From an uncultured Victivallales bacterium (GTDB lineage: Bacteria; Verrucomicrobiota; Lentisphaeria; Oligosphaerales; JAFGRS01): a stretch of 64,000 nucleotides of DNA. The notes under the pieces were generated by a model, which made no database searches, was not told the DNA's origin, and saw only the letters and a program-made list of their open reading frames with translations. Positions 32,601 to 41,700 of the stretch are shown here, one piece after another. The stretch's first letter is position 1, and every line of letters starts with the position of its first letter. The stretch covers positions 1 through 64,000 of the forward strand of contig CAILUI010000097.1 in the NCBI GenBank assembly GCA_903837355.1, in the 5' to 3' direction. Position numbers and translations under genes: made by a program.

Positions 32601-35600
32601 GGGCTGTAGGTGCTGTGGTCGGGCTCCCCGGCCTCGGCCGTGGCGCTGACGTTGCCGCCGCTGTCGGCGCTGTGGCTGCCGGTGAGGGCGATACGGTTGG
32701 CGAAGTGGTCATTGCTGGAGCCGGTGCTGAGGGCGCCCAGCAGGGCGATGCTGCCGCTGGCGCCAGCGTAGCCATCGACGGCGATCTGGTAGGTTGCGCC
32801 GGCGCTGGCGTAGAAGGTCAGGCTGCTGGTGGTGCCAGCGCCACCGTCGTCATCCGCGGCCACCTGCACCAGCCCGGCCAAGGCCGTGCCGGTGTAGACT
32901 GCCAGCAGGGTGTCAAAGGCGCTGCCCTCGGTGTTGAAGCGTGCGACGCCGGTGCCGGGGGCCGTCCACGTCCACCAGACCGAGCGCCGGGCGGCGTAGC
33001 CGGCGTGCGCGGGCTCGTTGGCCTCGGCGGTGGCGTTGAGGTTACTGCCGGCCGCGGTCACGGTGGCTCCGGTGACGGTGATGCGGTTGGCGAAGTGATC
33101 GTTGGCGGCGGCCGCGCCCTGCAGTTCCAGGTGGAGCTGCACGCCGCCGGTTTGGCCGTGCCAGCCGTCGACGGCGATCTGGTAGGTGACGCCCGCTGTC
33201 GCCGGGAAGCTGGCGAGGCTGGTGTTGCCGCCGCCGCTCTGGTCGTCGGCGGCCACCGCCGTGAGCGCGGTGAGTGCGCTCCCCGTGTAGACGGCGAGCA
33301 GGGTATCGAAGTCACTCCCGATGGTGTCGACGGTGACCCGGCCGGCAGCGGGCGCCGTCCAGGTCCACCAGACCGAACAGGTGGCCGGGTCACCGGCGTG
33401 GGCGGGTTCCCCGACTTCCGCCGTGGCCGAGAGGTTGGCGCCACTGCCCACCGCCAGCGCGCCGCTGAGGGCGATGCGGTTGGCGAAGGCGTCATTGGCG
33501 GGGCCGGCGCCGGCGCTCTGCCGCAGTGCCAGGGCAATCTGGCCCTCGGCGCTGTCGCGGCCGTCGACGGCGATCTGGTAGATGGTCCCGGCGACGGCGC
33601 TGAAGCTGACCTGGCTGGTGGTGCCGCCGCCGCTGTCATCATCGCTGGCGGTCAGGCTCAGGCCATCGACCGTGGTGCCGGTATAGACGGCCAGCAGCGT
33701 ATCGACGTCGCTGCCGATCGTATCGAGGGTCGCCAGGCCGCTGGTGGGCGCGGTCCAGGTCCACCACACCGAACGGCTGGCGGGCATGCCGGCGCCGTGG
33801 TCGGGCTCGCCGGTTTCAGCACTGGCGCTGACGTTGGTGCCGGTGGTGTTGGCGGCGCTGCCGCTCAGCGGGATGCGATTGGCGAAGGCATCGTTGGGGG
33901 GGCCGTAGATACTGCTTCCGGTCACCGTCAACTGCAGGACCTGGTAGCCCGTCCCCGCGGCGTTGCTGGCACTGAGCGTGATCGGATAGCTGCCCGTGGC
34001 CGGCAAGGTACCCGTGATGTAGCCCGTGACGTCGTCGAGGGTCAGGCTGCTGGGCAGTCCCAAGGCGGCGAAGCTGGCCGGGCTGTTGCTGGCCTCGATG
34101 CGGTAGATGAAAGCGCTGCTGCGGACGCCGGTGGCGGTGGTACTGCTGGTGATCACCGGCGCCAGGCCGGAGGCCGAGTCGATGGTGATCGTCAGCGCGC
34201 CGGTGCCGGCACCGCCGGCGTTCGCCGCGCTGAGGGCGGCGGTGTAGCTGCCGGCCAGGGTCGGGGTGCCGCTGATCGCCCCGCTGCTGGGGTTCAGTGC
34301 CAGGCCCGGCGGCAGGCCGCTGGCGCCGAAACTGGTCGGCGAATTGCTGGCCGTGACCGTGAAGCTGAAGGACCGGCCCACCGTGCCGGCGGCGGTGCTG
34401 GCGCTGGTCAGGCGCGGGGTCGCGATCAGCGGGGTGGTGATCGTGAGCGTCAGTGTCCCGGTACCGACGCCGCCGGCATTGGCGGCGCTGATGCCAACGA
34501 TGTAGCTGGGGCCGGCCACGGTGGGGGTGCCGGTGATGGCGCCACTGGTCGGGTTCACCACCAGCCCGGGCGGCAGGCTGTTTGCCCCAAAGCTGGTCGG
34601 GCTGTTGCTGGCGGTGATGGTGTAGCTGAAGGTCTGGCCCACGGTCGCGGTCGCCGTGCCGGCGCTGCTGATGACGGGTGCGCCGGTCGTCGCGAAGTCC
34701 GCGTAGGCCCGAACCGTCGAGTTGTCGGCGGTCCCCGGCAGGCCGGCGGTGGCCGTGGCCAGCACCGTTCCCCCGGCGGTCATCAGGCGGAAATCGCTGA
34801 GCGTCGCCGCCGTCCCCGGGCGGTTGTCCTGCACCGCCACGTAGTAGCGCCGCGGGCCAGCCTGGGCCAGATCGGTGAGGTCCAGCACAAAAGTCCCGCC
34901 CACGGCCGCGCTGGTGCCGGCGAAGCCATAGGCGCCGCCGAGGCTATCCAGCGCCTGCGGCCAGGTGTCCGAGTCATTGGCCCAGCCGAATACCGTGGTG
35001 CTGGGGAAGGTGCTTTGCGGGGTGGTGGTGCTGGTGGCAGAGGCCCCGACCTTCAGCCCCAGTTGGTTGCGTATCGCGGTGCTGACGGTGAACTGTCCCA
35101 GCAGCGTGGGTGTGTAGCTGGCGCGCGCTGTGATCCAGTAGATCTCTGAGTTCCAGAAAGCACGTTGGCGGTCGGCGCTGCTGACGCCGCCGACCGCAGA
35201 GCTCGCCTTCAACGCATCGTAGGCAATCCAGCCGTAGCCATCCGTACCCGCCTCCCACCAACTGCTGGTGCCCCACGAGTTGACGACCTTGAGGGCCCCC
35301 TTCTCGCCGGCGTCGACCGTCCCGTTCTTATTGAGGTCCATCCAGAGGTCGTCGTTGTAGCCGACCAGGGTCATGGCGTGGCCGCTGTTGGCCAGGGCCG
35401 AGACTTTCCAGCAGCCCGGGCGCCCGGCCAAGCTGTTGTCCGCGGTCGTGGCGGGATCGTCCGAGATCGGCATGAACTGCCAGGAGGACACGTGGGTGGC
35501 GTAGAGCAGCGCATAGCCATTCGCCAGCAGGGCCTTAGCGTTGGCCAGGCCGGCCGCGGTGTCGACCGCCTGTACCCGCCCGATCTGCTGGAAGCGGTTC

Positions 35601-36361
35601 GCGGCCGCGCTGCGCCAGACCGCGGCATCGCGACTCCATTCCAGGTAGTTGCTGGCCGTCGTACCCACGCCCACGTAAGGGAACTCGGACCAGGCCGGGC
35701 ACCCCAGTTTCAGCAGCACATCCATGATCGTGCTGAACCAGGCCCCTGCATCCGCCCCGTCATTGGCGAAGTTGTAGGTCCACTTGGGGGAGAGCTTGCG
35801 CCCGTTGTCGTCGTCGTCTTTGTTGTTCCAGCCGCGGGCCAGGCCCAGCATATGCGTGCCGGCGTAGTAGGTCGTGGAAAACGCGGCGCAGGAACCGAGC
35901 GAGCCCTGGCTGCGTACCGGCGGGAAGGACGGTAAGGTGCTGTTGTCCACGGCTGCGGGCAGGGTGGCCGCTACCGGGACACCCTTCGCGTCGGCGGTGC
36001 CGGGGATATCCATGCCGCCGGGGAGGGCGGCCGGGTTGGTCGACTGGGATTCCGCCCCCACGGGCACCGCCTCCGCCTTGAGCTCAGCCAGGCCCTTGGT
36101 CCGACGCTGGCGGTTGATGCGCTCCAGGCCGAGGGCATTGGGCAGGACCCGCTGCGTGCTGGCCAGGTTCAGATCCATCCAGGCCCGGTCCTCGACCGTC
36201 GGCGGCCGCAGGCCGGTCGCCCGCACCGCGTCGGCCGCCTGGGCTGACGCCAGGCCGGTCATACCGACCAGCAGCAGGGCGAGGGCTCCGGACGCGGACC
36301 GCAGCCAGCACCCGTAGGCGCCGGCGATGTGGCTGGTCTGAAACAGTATCATTTTGCGCAT
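29678..36361 (-). CDS. Giant secreted papain-like (C1) peptidase with Ig-like, PPC-like and dockerin-like modules
   Basis: 2227 residues. Signal peptide (ALALLLVGMTGLASAQA). Residues about 130-400 are a C1A peptidase: QGSLGSCAAFS (Cys-158), SGHAMTLVGYN (His-328), VVNSWGTSSWW (Asn-361). About 558-817: three putative-Ig (He_PIG) repeats with SNSPTSF and LPPGL...SGAITGTP. About 820-1345: four 131-residue PPC-like repeats (NDAFANRI...SVWWTWTAP...YQIAVDG). About 1345-1545: a concanavalin-like domain. About 1555-1760: another Ig-like and a DUF11-like domain. About 1765-1861: two dockerin-like repeats. Then further beta domains. It is probably exported and surface-attached. A GGAG lies upstream of ATG 36361. 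Confidence 0.85.
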   Translation of the reverse strand: MRKMILFQTSHIAGAYGCWLRSASGALALLLVGMTGLASAQAADAVRATGLRPPTVEDRAWMDLNLASTQRVLPNALGLERINRQRRTKGLAELKAEAVPVGAESQSTNPAALPGGMDIPGTADAKGVPVAATLPAAVDNSTLPSFPPVRSQGSLGSCAAFSTTYYAGTHMLGLARGWNNKDDDDNGRKLSPKWTYNFANDGADAGAWFSTIMDVLLKLGCPAWSEFPYVGVGTTASNYLEWSRDAAVWRSAAANRFQQIGRVQAVDTAAGLANAKALLANGYALLYATHVSSWQFMPISDDPATTADNSLAGRPGCWKVSALANSGHAMTLVGYNDDLWMDLNKNGTVDAGEKGALKVVNSWGTSSWWEAGTDGYGWIAYDALKASSAVGGVSSADRQRAFWNSEIYWITARASYTPTLLGQFTVSTAIRNQLGLKVGASATSTTTPQSTFPSTTVFGWANDSDTWPQALDSLGGAYGFAGTSAAVGGTFVLDLTDLAQAGPRRYYVAVQDNRPGTAATLSDFRLMTAGGTVLATATAGLPGTADNSTVRAYADFATTGAPVISSAGTATATVGQTFSYTITASNSPTSFGANSLPPGLVVNPTSGAITGTPTVAGPSYIVGISAANAGGVGTGTLTLTITTPLIATPRLTSASTAAGTVGRSFSFTVTASNSPTSFGASGLPPGLALNPSSGAISGTPTLAGSYTAALSAANAGGAGTGALTITIDSASGLAPVITSSTTATGVRSSAFIYRIEASNSPASFAALGLPSSLTLDDVTGYITGTLPATGSYPITLSASNAAGTGYQVLQLTVTGSSIYGPPNDAFANRIPLSGSAANTTGTNVSASAETGEPDHGAGMPASRSVWWTWTAPTSGLATLDTIGSDVDTLLAVYTGTTVDGLSLTASDDDSGGGTTSQVSFSAVAGTIYQIAVDGRDSAEGQIALALRQSAGAGPANDAFANRIALSGALAVGSGANLSATAEVGEPAHAGDPATCSVWWTWTAPAAGRVTVDTIGSDFDTLLAVYTGSALTALTAVAADDQSGGGNTSLASFPATAGVTYQIAVDGWHGQTGGVQLHLELQGAAAANDHFANRITVTGATVTAAGSNLNATAEANEPAHAGYAARRSVWWTWTAPGTGVARFNTEGSAFDTLLAVYTGTALAGLVQVAADDDGGAGTTSSLTFYASAGATYQIAVDGYAGASGSIALLGALSTGSSNDHFANRIALTGSHSADSGGNVSATAEAGEPDHSTYSPAKSVWWTWTAPANGMVTLSTAGSSFDTVLAVYQGSSLASLIPVVANDDAALDLSSQVLFFAATGAVYQIAVDGYGGAEGSIELGLGQNPSSVLYSTDFEAFPTGLGALDGFDGWLGTDDPTLGTYGVYAAGSQEAWVGFNYTAAEGVYVYRPVNYNPLVADTPVVTFSVDLAIYDSSLPAYDLFGFFLFNANGDYLAQILFDTWDFSVWVGSGGGLTEVGSFTSNTPLHLDAKMDFASNRWSASLDGSVLFTDRILHAGTSALSLGEVAAGWQVGTVGNPGDNFMTFDNYRLAVDTAPTITTPSPLPPGQVGTPYDLLLAAGGGSEPYTWEIITGSLPHGLSLGGDGAIGGTPDETITAAFTVQVTGSNGMSASGSFSLTVSADIAVREFPAGCATAGSPLAVTVTIDLSTTSGVTSLALTEVLPAAWQFLSVESDQAPDLQPALGDTGTLEFSWIVIPDFPLTLTYHVAVPALASAGLHCVTGTSAYRTDGPELTATVRGETCVEVGGCCVPHQADQDGDWVIDLSPELTRLIQFYNLSGYRCQAGTEDGYAPGTGNRTCTPHQADQNGDWQIQLSPELTRLIQFYNSGGYHCADDTEDGYAPDLGGAKGADKPGTLTASRTLAYPGASDRLVEVSLTLQHSQPGALTSLLVQESVPPGWQFVELGGSQAPALSPQPGAAGTLAFAWIALPATWPVTLTYRLARVALAKDEQSLGGQVGFRQAGGEILVDLPKTAFAPPAPVAPTGEFRGGVDAAAASAGRGLWDLTGSYTLIVDHNLLSMNIIHSADGKLTGAATYPVSPETLVSLPVRGTVTGTADGLLARLTLAGSAANRTVAVGMALTLTLDPVGLRLVGPLSGSLSRGLDTVALQERVTLALPAPMDGTWNLRFQLTQAGRAVDGTALLTLANGVEHTLVTHGRTTGQGVILTLSGAPTDPTARALRMRTTITPLADGWARLESLSATAYGQSLLWP

Positions 36362-36402
36362 GGTCTTCTCCGTGACGGCTGCGTTGCGCTCTGCAGATGA
36401 AC

Positions 36403-36430
36403 ATAGTATCCGCTGGTCGCCGTCGTGCAA
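36403..36430 (-). promoter_or_regulatory. Possible sigma70 promoter of the giant peptidase gene
   Basis: On the minus strand TTGCAC (36430-36425) and TACTAT (36408-36403) are 16 bp apart, giving a leader of about 35 nt before the start at 36361. Recognised by eye. Confidence 0.4.
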
Positions 36431-36577
36431 GGCGGCTGACGGCGGTTCACGTGGCGGCCGCGAGATCGGACGGATCGGACGGATCCAGTCGGCCGCGCCC
36501 GCCCGCGGCCCATGGGATGGCGGCTGGACGGGTGTAGGTTAGAGCCTGGGCGGAGTGGTGGCCAAAGGAGTCACGCA

Positions 36578-37786
36578 ATGAGGCGCTGGTGGCGGATGGG
36601 CCGGGTGGCGGGGCTCTGGGTCGCGGCGCTGGCGGGGGCGCAGGAGGCGCCGCCGGTCGACGCGCCGCCGTCCGGGCCTCGGCCAGGCGAGGAGTTCCAG
36701 ATGCGCTGGCCGCCGGTGGGGCGCGACCTCCCTGTGTACGTCCCGAGCGACTACAGTGCCGCGCGGCGTTGGCCCGTCGTCGTGCTCTACCACGGGCTGA
36801 ACGGCGAGCCCTCGACCGCACTGATCCGCGATCTGACCGGCGGCAAGGGCGTGCTGGTGGTTGGCATGACCTACATCGAACCGGGCCAGGTTCGCCGTAG
36901 CCCCGAGCAACAGCAGGCCTACCAGGCCGAGGAGCTAGCCCAGCTCGAAGGCCTGCTGGACGAGCTGCCCCAGCGTGTGCGCATGGACCGGGGCCGCGTC
37001 TTCCTGGCCGGCATCAGCCGCGGCGGGTGGCAGGTCAGCGTCTTTGCCGAGTGCGCCGAGCCGCGCGTGGCGGGGTACATCATCCTCCTGGGGGGCCGTT
37101 TTCCGTTCGTGCGCGAGCGTCGACCGGATCTCTCCGACCGTGCGGTCTACGTGGGCACAGGGGAGAACGAGGAGGCCAATGCCTATGCGCGTATGGCGGC
37201 CCAGTACTTCGACCGCAGCGGGGCGGAGGTGACCTGGGAGGAGTACCCCGGCCGCGGACATGAGGTCGACACCACGGCCGCGCGGCTGCGGAACTGGGTG
37301 ACGCTGCGCCTGCTCCTCGATGGCGAAGCGCGGCGCAGTGCCGCCCGCGAGTGGGTGTCCACGCATCTGGCGAAGGCCCGCGACGAGGCCGACGCCCTGG
37401 CCGCCTTCAGGGTTCTGGAGGAGGTGGCCGAGAGTCCGCAGGTACGTTTCTGCGGCAATGAGTTGCGCACTCAGCTTGAGGCCTTTACCGACCGCGTTAG
37501 CATGGCGGCGGCGGTGCAGCCCGAGGTGCAGGCCCGGCGCGTCTACGAACGGGCGCTCTGGCAGGAGCAGACGGCCGCCAGCCTGGATGACTTGGAGGGC
37601 GCTCTGGACCTCTACCGGCAGGCCCAGAAGCGCTACGCCGGAACCCCCTATGGTCGCTTGGCGGACCGTGAGGTGAAGCGCGTGCGGCCGATGGTCGAGA
37701 AGGCCCGCAGCAAACCGGCCGCGAGCGTTTCCGAACGCCGCGCTCCGCCGCTCATGCCGCCGCGGCTCAAGTTGCGGACACCGTAG
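36578..37786 (+). CDS. Secreted alpha/beta-hydrolase (esterase-like) with helical C-terminal region
   Basis: 402 residues with a short signal peptide (VAGLWVAALAGAQ). Residues about 45-250 form an alpha/beta-hydrolase: WPVVVLYHGLNGEP (oxyanion region), VFLAGISRGGW with nucleophile Ser-147, and YPGRGHEVD with catalytic His-228. The acid is not obvious. It resembles feruloyl-esterase or PHB-depolymerase-like enzymes. The C-terminal 130 residues are helical and TPR-like (RVYERALWQEQTAASLDDLEGALDLYRQAQKRY). AAAGGAG precedes ATG 36578. It is divergent from the giant peptidase gene and ends 13 bp from the convergent Fe-S gene. Confidence 0.72.
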   Translation: MRRWWRMGRVAGLWVAALAGAQEAPPVDAPPSGPRPGEEFQMRWPPVGRDLPVYVPSDYSAARRWPVVVLYHGLNGEPSTALIRDLTGGKGVLVVGMTYIEPGQVRRSPEQQQAYQAEELAQLEGLLDELPQRVRMDRGRVFLAGISRGGWQVSVFAECAEPRVAGYIILLGGRFPFVRERRPDLSDRAVYVGTGENEEANAYARMAAQYFDRSGAEVTWEEYPGRGHEVDTTAARLRNWVTLRLLLDGEARRSAAREWVSTHLAKARDEADALAAFRVLEEVAESPQVRFCGNELRTQLEAFTDRVSMAAAVQPEVQARRVYERALWQEQTAASLDDLEGALDLYRQAQKRYAGTPYGRLADREVKRVRPMVEKARSKPAASVSERRAPPLMPPRLKLRTP

Positions 37787-37799
37787 GAGACCGCCGACG

Positions 37800-38519
37800 T
37801 CAGGAACTCTCGCCGGTCTCGGTGGGGACGGTGAGGCCGCTGTTGATGAGGTAGACGGTGGTGAAGGGGCAGACGCTCATGCAGTGGCGGCAGTCGCGCC
37901 CCTGGGCCGCGAGTTGCTGCCGGTGTTCCTTGCAGGCGCTCTCGTTGAAGAACGTGCTCTTCTGCACTCCCGGGGCCCAGACGGTGCCCGAAGGGGCCCG
38001 CGCCGGACAGGCTTCCGTGCAGGCGAGGCAAGCGCCGCAGAACGAGCGGCTTACCGGTTTGTCGGCCGGCAGGTCCGCATCCGTCAAGACCGTGGTCAGG
38101 CGGATGGCGGTGCCGAAGTCCCAGGTGACGGGCCGCCCGGACTTGCCGACCCAGGCGATCCCGGCCTGCACGGCCACCTCCTCATGCGTCAAGGCCTCCG
38201 GCAGTTCCAGTTGCACCAGCACCTCGCCCTTGGCTCCGAACTGCTGCAGGTAGCGGATGGCGATGCCGGCGAGTTCGGCCAGCGCCGCGTACACCGGGCG
38301 GTCGGCCTCGGCCGGTCGGTCGCGGCGGGTGCGCAACTGCAGGATGGGGTCAGCGCGCAGGGCAACGCCCAGACTGAGGGCGCGCGGGTAACCTCTGGTC
38401 CTGGTCTCGGGCCAGGAGGTCAGATCGGCCACCCCGACGACGCAGGCGCCGCAGTCCAACAGGTGATCGCGCACACGGGTCAGTGTTCGCGGGGGCTGGT
38501 CAGTCGACGTCATGTCCAT
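37800..38519 (-). CDS. QueG-like [4Fe-4S] protein
   Basis: 239 residues. The C-terminal part has two clusters' worth of Cys: FCGACLACTEACPARA and, later, CKEHR and CRHCMSVCPF, like the ferredoxin module of epoxyqueuosine reductase (QueG). The N-terminal half keeps a reductase-like core (QAGIAWVGKSGRPVTWDFGTAIRLTTVLTD). QueG is about 310-380 residues with a clear cobalamin region, so this is a shorter relative, and a role in queuosine synthesis is not secure. Two in-frame ATGs lie at 38519 and 38513; AAGGG favours the first. Confidence 0.7.
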   Translation of the reverse strand: MDMTSTDQPPRTLTRVRDHLLDCGACVVGVADLTSWPETRTRGYPRALSLGVALRADPILQLRTRRDRPAEADRPVYAALAELAGIAIRYLQQFGAKGEVLVQLELPEALTHEEVAVQAGIAWVGKSGRPVTWDFGTAIRLTTVLTDADLPADKPVSRSFCGACLACTEACPARAPSGTVWAPGVQKSTFFNESACKEHRQQLAAQGRDCRHCMSVCPFTTVYLINSGLTVPTETGESS

Positions 38520-38737
38520 GCGCTAACCCTTGGTCCGAGGCGCTGCGGAGATGGCCCAACCTGCCCACACAGTAGAGGCAAACCCGGCGAAGTGCAAGCC
38601 GCCGCCGGACAGTCCACCACGCGACTACCCTCCTCCTTGCGGTCGCGCGATCGCGGACCGCCACGAGGCTGAGGCGGAAGCCCTGCGGGCCGGCCGTGGC
38701 GGCCAATATGAGCTTCACCTTCTACGTCGAGAAGGAT

Positions 38738-41700
38738 ATGCATACGCGGATTACTGCGGTCTTCCGCCGCCGCCGGCGCCCGGCGTGGGGGTGGCAGGTG
38801 GGGGTGCCGTTGCGGCGCCGTGTCTGGGCCCTGTTCATGGCAGTCGGCGTGCTCGGCGCCGGCCTCCATACCCGGGCGGCCGACGCGGTGGTGCGCCTGC
38901 CGTTCACGGTGGCGGACGCCGCTGGCAAGCGCGCGCTGGCGGTCCTGGAGCTGACCGCGGGGGGCACCCCGGTGTTGCGCGCTGAGATCGGCACCCGGCG
39001 GACGGTGGTGACCGTGCCGGGCCAGGCGGACCGCGGGTTGACGCTGGCCCGCCGGCTGCTGGCCGGACCCCACGAGCTGGTGCTGAAGCTGCGTGCGGGG
39101 CGCGTCGGGGTGTGTCTCGACCGCGAACAGGTTGGGGACCTGGCCGGCCCCGAATCGGCCGAGCGTCTGGAGGCCGTCTTCACCCCTGGCGAGGGGATCC
39201 TGGCGGCGGACAAGGTGCGCATTCAGAAGACGGACCCCGTCCTCTTCGGCGACGACTTTGCCCGCGAGGGAGACGCCGCCTCGCAATGGGAGCCCAGCGG
39301 CGGGCGCTTCGTGCTCTGTACCAGCCTCAACCCCGGCAGCAGTCAGAGCGCCTTCCAGATGTGGGCCTCGGCACCCCGCGGGCGGGCGGTGGCGCTGGCC
39401 GCGGCCTCGCGCTGGTTCTGGGACGACCTCGTGACCAGCGTCTCCGGCATGGCGCCGGCCCTGCCGGCGACGTGGGGGGTGGTGCTGCACGCGGCGTCAC
39501 CGGGCACCTATCACGCCGCGGTCTGGCGGCAGGGCGCTGATGGCCAGGCGGGCACGCTGGTCCTGCTGCGGCGCCGCTCCGGCAAGGAGACGGTTCTGGC
39601 CGCGGCACCCTTGGCCATGGCGCCGGGGCAGTGGTACCGCCTGACGGTCGTCACTCACGGCGCGCGGGCGCGGGTGTTCATCGGCGGGGTGGAGGTCCTC
39701 CATGCCGATGATCCCACCCTGGTCGGCGGTCGGGTTGGGCTCCTTGCTGAGGACAGCGCCGATGTCTACTTCGACGACGCCGACATCGTCAGCGCCGGTC
39801 CGGAGACGGTCGCGGCCGACTGGCAGCCGGCGCAGCCCTTCGGGCCCTGCGAACAAGCCTGGTCGGATTTCTCGAAGAAGAGCTTCTACACCGACCCCTA
39901 CATGGTCCAATGGGCGCACCCGCGCAGTTCCTGGGATCTGGACGCAAAGGCGGGGCTGCACTGGTTTCGCACACGTTTCTTCCACGACCTCAACATCACC
40001 TGGACCCGGGCCGCGGGGCAACCGCTGGAGTGGCCGCAGAGGGAGCTGGCGGTGGTCGTCTTTGCCGATCGGGAGCAGGGCGGCGACAGCGGCTACCGGG
40101 TCGTGCTTGGCGCCGACCGCATCGCCCTGACGCGACGGGGCGTGGCGGCCAGCACGGCGCCGCTGGCGGTGGCGGAGTTAAGTACGGTCGCCGTCGCGGT
40201 TGCGGCCGGACGGGTGACCGTGGCCGTCAACGGCCAGGAGACGCTGGTCTGGCAGGACCCGGAACCCCTGGACAAAGGCGAGGTGGCGGCGCAGTTTGGC
40301 CCGACGGCAGAGATGACCCTCGGCACGCCGGACTGGCGCGACACGACCCGCATTCAGTCCAGCCACCGCCTGGACTACGGCTTCGATGCGGCGCCGGCGG
40401 CTTGGTCCGTGGGGGCAGGGCGCTGGCAAGGTGACCACCGCTGGGCCTGTGTCCCCAAGTGGTCGTTTTTCGGTGGGCGGGGCGAAGCGGGGCCGCCCGA
40501 GTGCAGCAGCGGGGCGGCGTTGCTGTGGAATCTGCGGCGTTTCGCGGGGGACTTCGACCTGGATGTCTTTGCTGCGCCGATGGAGGGCACGCCGCAGCGC
40601 ATGCATTTCGCCAACCCGGTGACCGTCGATCTGGCGTTTATGGCCGACGGTCAGAACCTGGACTCGGGCTACCTGCTGATCTTCGGCACCTATGACATCC
40701 CCAGCCAGTTGTTTCGCGAAGGCAAGCTCGTGGCCGAGTGGTCTGGGCGGGTGGCTCCCGGCTTGCGCCGCCACGAACTGGAGTGGTACCAGCGGGTGAC
40801 GCGTGTCTGGCAGCACCTGCGCATCTGCCGGCGCGGGGAGCGCCTCACTGTGGACGCCGCTCGCCACGATGCCGAGGCCAACTACCTGGGGCTGGAGCGC
40901 ATCTTCGACATCCAGGAAGCCAGCTTCCCTGCCGGTGATCGTATCGGGCTGTGGACCTGGGGGCCGAATGGCCTGTCGGTCGCCCGCGCGGCCATCTCGT
41001 TCGAGCGCAGTCCGGGTACGGCGCCGGCGGTACTGCCAGAGGCGCGCACGAGCCTCCGCAACGGCGGTAAGGGCGAGCCGCGGGAGATCGTCCGAGTGCG
41101 GAATCCGCAACCCGGCGGCTTCTTCGAGCACGACCTCGGCCCCGGCCCGGCCAGCCTCGATGAGCGCGGCGTGCTGAGCTTCAGTGCACGCTTCCCCGAG
41201 ACGGCCGTGCTCAGTCTGATGGCCCGCGTGCGTGGCCAGACGGCGGAAGTCATCCTGACCGGCCCGGACGCCTACCGGCCGTTCACGATCCCGCTGGGGC
41301 GGGCGACGGTGACGCCGGCCGCGGACTACGCGGGCTGGAACCGTTACCAGGCCGACCTCGGTGCGGCCCTGCGCGGCGTCTGTCCGCAGGGGGCGCTGGT
41401 CCTCGAGCGGCTGGCGATCAGCAGTCCTTACGACGGGGTCGAGCAGATCGCCGGGCTGGGGCGCCATCGGCAGGGCGATGTCTATGAACTGGCCGAGGTC
41501 GCCTGGTCGGCGGCCACAGCCGCGCCGACGGTAGTACCGGCGGCCCTGGCCGTGACTGTCTACGGACGGCGGCCTCTCGATGATTTCGAGGCCGATACGG
41601 CGGCCTGGCGACGCCTGGGCGGTCCGGATGGTGCGGCGCTGTACCGGGACGCCCACGAGCCGGCCTCCGGCCACGCCAGCCTGCGGCTGCTCAACCAGAC

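Noticed and set aside
30674-35149. A 1491-codon frame antisense to the giant peptidase gene
   Set aside because: The translation is a low-complexity Gly/Ala/Arg/Val-rich mirror of the repeat modules, has no signal or family motif, and the opposite strand carries an unmistakable multidomain protein.
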